In this document: positions 6,882 to 11,786 of the stretch, one piece after another
Numbering within the stretch: the first letter of the stretch is position 1
How the letters are laid out: the number at the start of each line of letters is the position of its first letter
Assembly (NCBI GenBank): GCA_937906975.1
Contig: CALCUN010000201.1
Span: 1 to 11,786, forward strand
Length of the DNA stretch: 11,786 nucleotides
Source: an uncultured Bacteroidales bacterium
GTDB lineage: Bacteria > Bacteroidota > Bacteroidia > Bacteroidales > P3
Reading direction: 5' to 3'
Position numbers and translations under genes: made by a program
Notes under the pieces: model-generated
Database searches by the model: none
Seen by the model: the letters and a program-made list of their open reading frames with translations, nothing else
What the model was told of the DNA's origin: nothing

Positions 6882-8063
6882 TTGAAGCAAAAATCCCTTT
6901 AAATACTCTCCTTCTGGGTGGAAAATAGATTGAGGGTGATCCATTGCATGAGGCAGACGCTGCACGATTCTAATATTTCTGTTTGCAAGAGCCGCACAAG
7001 AGAATAACATTGTTCCAAAATCCTCTCTACTAACAGCCTGAGAGCAAGAGAATGTGAAAAGAAATCCGCCTTTTGCAATTTTTTCCATTGCCTTTTGATT
7101 GATTTGTCTATAACCTTTCAATGCTTGGTTAAGGTTTCTATTGTGTTTTGCAAAAGCTGGCGGGTCTAAAATTATCAAATCAAACTCACCTTTTTTAACT
7201 TGATCTAAATACTCTAAGACATCTACTGCTAAGGCTTGATGAGAGTGATTTGTGAAGTTGACCTCTACATTTTGTTCGCACAATTCTACTGCTCTTTTTG
7301 AAATATCAAGGCTCAACACTTTGTTTGCTCCACCTTGAATGGCCGCTAAGGAAAATCCTCCTGTATAAGAGAATGCGTTTAACACGTTTCTGTCCTTTGA
7401 AAGCGTTTTTACTAATTCTCTATTTACTCTTTGGTCAATGAAAAAGCCTGTTTTTTGTCCTTGATTGTAGTCTATGCGAAACGAAAGATTGTTTTCTTTT
7501 GCAAACCAATCGCCTTCAATGTTTCCATACAAAAATCTGTCATTTTCTCCTTCACTTTGTTTTGGTAAGGTTGAAGATGATTTTGAGAAAACCGCTTTAC
7601 AATCCTCTTGCAACACTTCTTGTAATGCTTTTACTATGTATTCTTGTAGGTTTAGCATTCCTATGCTGTGGAATTGCAAGACAACAAGTCCGTTATAGTA
7701 GTCAGCAATTAGCGAAGGCATAAAATCTCCTTCTGCATTTATCAAACGAAATATGTTTGTTGCAGGATTGTTAAAGAATCCTAAGCCTTTGCGATAATCA
7801 ACGGCCTGTTTAATTCTATTTAAAATGAAATTGTAATCGATTTGCTCTTTTTGGAAAGATAGTACCTTTACTGCGATACTTGCATTCTGCCAAAAACCAA
7901 CGCAAAGGTAGTCTTTATTACTATTATATACCTCTACTAATTCGCCTTCTTTTATTTCGGTTTTTGACCTTTGTAATGCACCTGAAAATATCCAAGGGTG
8001 CTTACGCAAAACAGACTTATCCTTTTGAGGACAAAGGATAAGTCTTTTATATTGTTGTTGCAT
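6873..8063 (-). CDS. rlmI: 23S rRNA (cytosine-C5)-methyltransferase, RlmI-like
   Basis: A 396-residue protein of the RlmI/RlmK family, which methylates C5 of a cytosine in 23S rRNA (C1962 in E. coli numbering). An N-terminal PUA RNA-binding domain (about 5-72, with KHPWIFSGAL at 21-30 and GELVEVY at 40-46) is followed by a bridging domain and a Rossmann methyltransferase domain. The bridging domain contains the conserved NQGQKTGFFIDQR (200-212). The methyltransferase domain has the SAM motif NAFSYTGGFS (229-238), DPPAFAK (300-306), and FSCSQ (338-342) with C340 as the candidate catalytic cysteine. Length is as expected. It starts 6 bases after the aminotransferase stop, so the two are almost surely co-transcribed. 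The exact target base in this organism is inferred from the family. Confidence 0.92.
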   Translation of the reverse strand: MQQQYKRLILCPQKDKSVLRKHPWIFSGALQRSKTEIKEGELVEVYNSNKDYLCVGFWQNASIAVKVLSFQKEQIDYNFILNRIKQAVDYRKGLGFFNNPATNIFRLINAEGDFMPSLIADYYNGLVVLQFHSIGMLNLQEYIVKALQEVLQEDCKAVFSKSSSTLPKQSEGENDRFLYGNIEGDWFAKENNLSFRIDYNQGQKTGFFIDQRVNRELVKTLSKDRNVLNAFSYTGGFSLAAIQGGANKVLSLDISKRAVELCEQNVEVNFTNHSHQALAVDVLEYLDQVKKGEFDLIILDPPAFAKHNRNLNQALKGYRQINQKAMEKIAKGGFLFTFSCSQAVSREDFGTMLFSCAALANRNIRIVQRLPHAMDHPQSIFHPEGEYLKGFLLQVE

Positions 8064-8069
8064 TTATGC

Positions 8070-9389
8070 TTATTTAATTGGGTGGTCTTGGTTAAACTTC
8101 TTAACTCTTTCTGCAAACACAGGAATCATTTCATTAGGTATTAAAGAAACGCAAGCTCTCACACCTTCAATTCTTGTACTTCTACAAATTGTTAATGAAA
8201 TTGCACTGATACCATAGTAAGCCAATTCACTCAATAATTCTTCTCCTGTATATCCTGGATAAGAGAAAGTAAAGTAGAATCCATCTGCTACATCAACATC
8301 TAAATCCTTGTTGTAAACGATTTTAAATCCATTTTCAACCAATGCTTTCTTCATTACTTCTGCTTTTCTTCCGTATTCTTTCAATGGTTCTGCGAAGTTG
8401 TAAGTTCCTTCGTTGCAAGCCTTGAAAATTGCTGTTAAAGCATATTGTGGAGAGAAAGCAGTACCAGAGGTTAATGCGTAAAGAGAACCAAATATTATAG
8501 CACGACCGAAGCAATCTTGTGTAAAGTATTTCTTCATGTGGTCAGTTTTCATATCGAATAACTCTTTGCTGATAACCATTACTGCAATACGTTGTCCAGC
8601 GTATGAGAATATTTTACTAGCTGAAATCATTAAAACGAATTTCTTTGCCCATTTAGCAACAGTTGGTTGATATGGTGCAACGCCTGGTTGAGAAAAATCT
8701 TGGCGGAAGTCCATTCCAAAGTATGCTAAGTCTTCTAAAACGATAACATCGTATTTGTTTGCAACTTTTGCTATGATTTGAAGTTCCATTTCATTGAATG
8801 AGAACCATGCTGGATTGTTTGGTGATGAGTAAATCATCGCTGCCACTTCTCCAGTTGCAAGATATTCTTCTAATTTTGCTTCTAATTTTTCTCCTCTGTA
8901 ATCATAAACATCAAAGTGTAAGGTTTCTATTCCTAATATGTTACATTGTTGTTTTTGTACAGGGAAACCTGGGTCTATGAATAAGATTTTGTTTTTCTTT
9001 GCGTCTAAACGTGCTATTGTCATAAAGGCTGCAAAACTTCCTTGCATACTTCCAACTGTTGGAACGCAAGCATCGTCTTCTACCTCTACGTCAAGGAAAT
9101 TTTTAACAAAACGTGCTGTTTCGTGTTTTAGTTCTTTTGTTCCATAAATGTCAGGATAGATTGCAGCACAACCATTTTTCAATGCTTCTATTTCAGCATC
9201 TACTCCTAATTGTACAGCAGGGATTCCAGGGATTCCCATTTCCATTCTAACAAACTTTTCTCCTGTTGCAGTTTCTACTTCATCAACGATTTTTTTCACT
9301 TCTCTGATTGAAGCAGCTCCAACACTTTTTATTTTGTTCTTTGCAATGATTTCATCAACCAATGCTCTGTTAAAAGGTATATTTTGCAT
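8070..9389 (-). CDS. PLP-dependent class I/II aminotransferase
   Basis: A 439-residue fold-type I aminotransferase. Family landmarks are intact: Y83G84 and related residues in YPDIYGTKELK (78-88), SSPNNP with N191 (188-193), D220 and Y223 in LEDLAYFG, the Schiff-base lysine K259 in SASKIFSYAGQR (256-267) with R267 contacting the cofactor phosphate, and a substrate-carboxylate arginine candidate R411 in GVRACVSL. The enzyme moves an amino group between an amino acid and a 2-oxo acid in the cytoplasm. The residues visible do not fix the substrate; aspartate/aromatic-type activity is only the broad default. It lies 21 bases after DUF4835 and 6 bases before rlmI, in a position where related genomes often carry recN, so it may be an operon insertion specific to this lineage. 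Confidence 0.9.
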   Translation of the reverse strand: MQNIPFNRALVDEIIAKNKIKSVGAASIREVKKIVDEVETATGEKFVRMEMGIPGIPAVQLGVDAEIEALKNGCAAIYPDIYGTKELKHETARFVKNFLDVEVEDDACVPTVGSMQGSFAAFMTIARLDAKKNKILFIDPGFPVQKQQCNILGIETLHFDVYDYRGEKLEAKLEEYLATGEVAAMIYSSPNNPAWFSFNEMELQIIAKVANKYDVIVLEDLAYFGMDFRQDFSQPGVAPYQPTVAKWAKKFVLMISASKIFSYAGQRIAVMVISKELFDMKTDHMKKYFTQDCFGRAIIFGSLYALTSGTAFSPQYALTAIFKACNEGTYNFAEPLKEYGRKAEVMKKALVENGFKIVYNKDLDVDVADGFYFTFSYPGYTGEELLSELAYYGISAISLTICRSTRIEGVRACVSLIPNEMIPVFAERVKKFNQDHPIK

Positions 9390-9410
9390 ATTGTTATTAT
9401 TTTTTAATTA

Positions 9411-10316
9411 TTATTGTGCTTGTTGTAAAATTTGTTCGTATTTATTTGTATTTGACGGGTCTATCTCTTTCATTAAACTCGCCGCTCTTGATTTCTCGTT
9501 TTGTGGAGCGCCTTTGAAAATATTAACTATTTCATCTGATTTTGCATCTAAGAATTGTCTTACAGCAACTAAGTCAGATTTTTCTCTATGTGCTCGTTTT
9601 ACATTTTCAATAGCCTCCATTATATTGTTTCTTGCTTCGGCTTGACTATCGCCTTGCATCATATCTAATCCTAAACGATGATATTGATACGAAGCCTCTC
9701 TGATATATCTATATGTTGTATTGGTTAGGTTTTCCACCATCCAATATTTATTTCTATTATCCTCTGCTCTTTTCCAACCCTTTGAAGCGGAACGTTGCGA
9801 TGCTGTAACTATATTTTGACAAATAGTGAGATATTTATTTCCTCCGTTTAATTCAAAACTATCAGCATCGAGAGCTAAAAAATAATACAAATAAAAAGCA
9901 ACAGTAGAGACCAAATTATTTGTGTAATTGTTTTGGTCAAACTCTAAACTCTGTCCTTGAATAAATTTGAATGTAAAGTTTTGTTCCTGAGTGTTTAATA
10001 GAGTTGTTGTATATGTAGAACCATAGACAGGACGTCTTAATTGAAGGTTTATATCTCCCTTAAAATCTTCTTGAGTAGAATGTTCGGTAATTGTAATTGA
10101 GATAGAACCTTCTATTTTCTCGTATTCCTCATATATAACATCGGTCCACTTTCTCTCGTTTACAAATTCATTTAACAATTCTTGTATTTGCTGAAAAACT
10201 TCTCTGTCAGAGGATTGTAATTGTGTAGAATTGACACTTACGCTTACACGAAATTCTTGAGAATTTGCTTGCATAAAAAAAAGTAACGTGAAGAAAAAAA
10301 CAAGAAACCTTTTCAT
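9411..10316 (-). CDS. DUF4835 family exported protein
   Basis: A 301-residue protein with a signal peptide (MKRFLVFFFTLLFFMQANSQ, cleavage near residue 19-20) and no lipobox. The mature part begins with EFRVSVSVNSTQLQ and contains the features I associate with DUF4835: NEFVNERKWTDV (48-59), LQLRRPVYGST (86-96), and a long helical C-terminal half. DUF4835 proteins are conserved across Bacteroidetes, usually directly after coaBC. I recall that some annotation schemes link the family to type IX secretion under the name PorD, but I cannot confirm that here. It is probably periplasmic or outer-membrane associated. The ATG overlaps the coaBC stop by one base (TAATG), so translation is probably coupled. 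The family call rests on sequence resemblance plus gene order. Confidence 0.82.
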   Translation of the reverse strand: MKRFLVFFFTLLFFMQANSQEFRVSVSVNSTQLQSSDREVFQQIQELLNEFVNERKWTDVIYEEYEKIEGSISITITEHSTQEDFKGDINLQLRRPVYGSTYTTTLLNTQEQNFTFKFIQGQSLEFDQNNYTNNLVSTVAFYLYYFLALDADSFELNGGNKYLTICQNIVTASQRSASKGWKRAEDNRNKYWMVENLTNTTYRYIREASYQYHRLGLDMMQGDSQAEARNNIMEAIENVKRAHREKSDLVAVRQFLDAKSDEIVNIFKGAPQNEKSRAASLMKEIDPSNTNKYEQILQQAQ

Positions 10317-11500
10317 TACTCTAATATTTTTTCAGAAATATCTAACGCTACTTCATATTTAGATTTTAAATCCGACTCGTAAACCCCTCCTCTCGCATTT
10401 AAAATCGTTACTTTGTTAGTTGGCACATTGAATCCTGCACCTTTGTCATTCAATGAGTTTAAAACAATGTAGTCTAAGTTCTTTCTACGCAACTTATCCT
10501 TTGCATTCTCCAACTCATTGTCGGTTTCTAATGCAAAACCCACTAAAATCTGATTTTCTTTCTTTCTTCTACCTAATTCGGCAAGTATATCCTTTGTTGG
10601 AACTAATTCAATAACTAAATTATCGTACTTTTTCTTTAATTTATTATCGAAGGTAGATTTAGGAGTATAGTCCGCAACAGCAGCAGATAGGATTGCAATA
10701 TCGGATTGTTCAAAAATCTCAACTGTTTTCTCATACATCTGAGCAGCATTCTTTACATCATATCTTATAATGTTGCTATGCTCAATTGTTTGCTGAGTAG
10801 GACCTGTTATTAAACTTACTTGAGCTCCTTTTTCTGCGAAAACCCTTGCCAATTCAAAACCCATTCTACCAGAAGAGTAGTTTCCAATAAAACGAACAGC
10901 ATCAATTTGCTCGTATGTAGGCCCAGCAGTTATGCAAATCTTCTTTCCCGCATAGGTTTGCGATTGATTAACAAAAGATTCTACTGTTTGAAAAATAGTT
11001 TCCGGCTCAGCCATTCTGCCATCTCCCACAACACCACAAGCAAGCTCGCCTTTTTCTGGCAGAATCATTTTCACACCCAAAGATTGCAAACGTTTAATAT
11101 TATCTTGCACCACTTTATTGTGATACATCTTTGTATTCATTGCAGGAGCAAAGAACACTGTTTTATCAAAAGCCAATAAAGTAGTTGTAAGGCAATCATC
11201 TGCAATTCCATTTGCATACTTACCTATAATATTTGCCGTTGCAGGTGCTACAATGTAAACATCTGCCCAATCAGCCAAACTAATATGTTTTGTAAAATCC
11301 GCCTCACTCTCTGCAAACATATCACTATAAATAGGATTTTGCGAAAGAGTTTGAAGTGTCATAGGAGTTACAAATTCAAGGGCGTTTTTAGTTGCGACAA
11401 CCTTCACTTCACACCCTGCTTTCTTTAACATTCGTATAAGCAACGGCACTTTATAAGCGGCAATTCCTCCACTTATTGCAACAACAACCCTTAAATTCAT
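10316..11500 (-). CDS. coaBC: Bifunctional phosphopantothenoylcysteine decarboxylase / phosphopantothenate-cysteine ligase
   Basis: A 394-residue two-domain enzyme performing the second and third steps of CoA synthesis from pantothenate. CoaB joins 4'-phosphopantothenate to cysteine using CTP; CoaC, an FMN protein, decarboxylates the product to 4'-phosphopantetheine. The CoaC domain (1-180) has GGIAAYK (11-17), the catalytic His72 in KHISLADWADV, PAMNTKMY (119-126), and Cys155 in ACGVVGDGRMAEPE. The CoaB domain (about 185-394) has ITAGPTYEQID (190-200), RFIGNYSSGRMG (203-214), SAAVADYTP (272-280), the KLKK lysines (287-290) and GFALET (321-326). Every key residue is present. It lies 23 bases after the omega-like gene and overlaps DUF4835 by one base. 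Both domains are full length. Confidence 0.97.
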   Translation of the reverse strand: MNLRVVVAISGGIAAYKVPLLIRMLKKAGCEVKVVATKNALEFVTPMTLQTLSQNPIYSDMFAESEADFTKHISLADWADVYIVAPATANIIGKYANGIADDCLTTTLLAFDKTVFFAPAMNTKMYHNKVVQDNIKRLQSLGVKMILPEKGELACGVVGDGRMAEPETIFQTVESFVNQSQTYAGKKICITAGPTYEQIDAVRFIGNYSSGRMGFELARVFAEKGAQVSLITGPTQQTIEHSNIIRYDVKNAAQMYEKTVEIFEQSDIAILSAAVADYTPKSTFDNKLKKKYDNLVIELVPTKDILAELGRRKKENQILVGFALETDNELENAKDKLRRKNLDYIVLNSLNDKGAGFNVPTNKVTILNARGGVYESDLKSKYEVALDISEKILE

Positions 11501-11523
11501 ATCAAAAAGACTTTTTACTTGAT

Positions 11524-11786
11524 TTATTTCTCTTCTTCCATACCAACCTTAGTAGTAGGATTTTTATAGACAAGCTTTTCGTCCATATATTCCTTTATTG
11601 CGATAAGATAAGGTTTAGGAAGTTGTTCATAAAACTTTGCTAATTCTATTTGTTCTTTATTTTCGTGAATTTCGTCCAAAGAATCAGTAGCAACAGCAAA
11701 GTCTTCTATTTTCTTATATAATTCTTGTTTTAAATCAGCTGATATTTGATCAGAACGTTTACTCAACATTGCAATTGTTTCGTAAA
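11524..11786 (-). CDS. rpoZ: RNA polymerase omega-like subunit (Rpb6/RpoZ family), 5'-truncated
   Basis: The last 87 residues of a small acidic-helical protein. The frame stays open past the ATG at 11769 to the window edge and reads YETIAMLSKRSDQIS, which matches the conserved YETv-iia-KRa-QIs segment of omega subunits from Bacteroidetes. The gene therefore starts outside the window and the ATG is internal. The remaining part has LKQELYKKIEDFA, NKEQIELAKFYEQLPKP and a YMDEKLVYKNP tail, also typical of the Bacteroidetes version. Omega binds the beta-prime subunit and helps assemble RNA polymerase in the cytoplasm. Position directly before coaBC fits the usual gene order. The call rests on remembered family sequence and context. 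Confidence 0.82.
   Translation of the reverse strand, partial: YETIAMLSKRSDQISADLKQELYKKIEDFAVATDSLDEIHENKEQIELAKFYEQLPKPYLIAIKEYMDEKLVYKNPTTKVGMEEEK

Noticed and set aside
11501..11523. Imperfect palindrome (ATCAAGTAAAAAG/CTTTTTGAT) between the omega-like gene and coaBC
   Set aside because: It needs a two-base bulge and is nearly all A-T in an AT-rich genome; nothing distinguishes it from chance.
1..11786. Defence, secretion or mobile system hidden in the window
   Set aside because: All genes with recognisable motifs are housekeeping or envelope types. There are no transposases, integrases, nuclease/toxin pairs, long repeats or tRNA attachment sites. The DUF4835 link to type IX secretion is only a possible association.

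Overview
The window looks like ordinary chromosomal DNA from an AT-rich member of the Bacteroidetes, most likely a Bacteroidales-type anaerobe. Four things point there. A near-perfect Bacteroidetes promoter (TTTG, 20 bases, TAATTTTG) precedes the mutase gene. The gene order omega-like subunit, coaBC, DUF4835 is typical of the phylum. TrmB carries FPDPQ and an MGKNKL start. Methylmalonyl-CoA mutase fits a propionate/succinate-forming metabolism. I see no tRNA, rRNA, CRISPR array, transposase, integrase or phage gene, and no gene-free stretch longer than about 140 bases.

Layout. Bases 1-1197 (+) hold the 3' part of a secreted or outer-membrane beta-barrel protein whose start lies before the window. 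It converges on a membrane-anchored metallophosphoesterase (1233-2333, -), and the two share a hairpin terminator. All remaining genes are on the minus strand. The small subunit of methylmalonyl-CoA mutase (2415-4262) has its own promoter and terminator and no mutB beside it. Next is an exported TPR protein (4403-5413) with its own terminator.

Upstream of that, reading in the direction of transcription from the right edge, is a dense run: omega-like RNA polymerase subunit (cut by the window edge), coaBC, a DUF4835 exported protein, a class I/II aminotransferase, rlmI, tsaB and trmB. Spacings are 23, -1, 21, 6, 48 and -1 bases. Most of this is probably one or two operons, with a possible internal promoter before tsaB. 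Functionally it combines transcription (omega), CoA synthesis (CoaBC), an envelope or type IX secretion-associated protein (DUF4835), amino-acid metabolism and three RNA-modification enzymes (RlmI on 23S rRNA; TsaB and TrmB on tRNA).

I did not find a convincing undescribed biological system. The points most worth a second look are the stand-alone mutA, a four-cysteine run in its inter-domain linker encoded by a triplet repeat, the uncharacterised N-terminal half of the first outer-membrane protein, and the absence of recN from its usual place after DUF4835. Both edge genes are truncated, and the apparent start codons at 13 and 11769 are internal.
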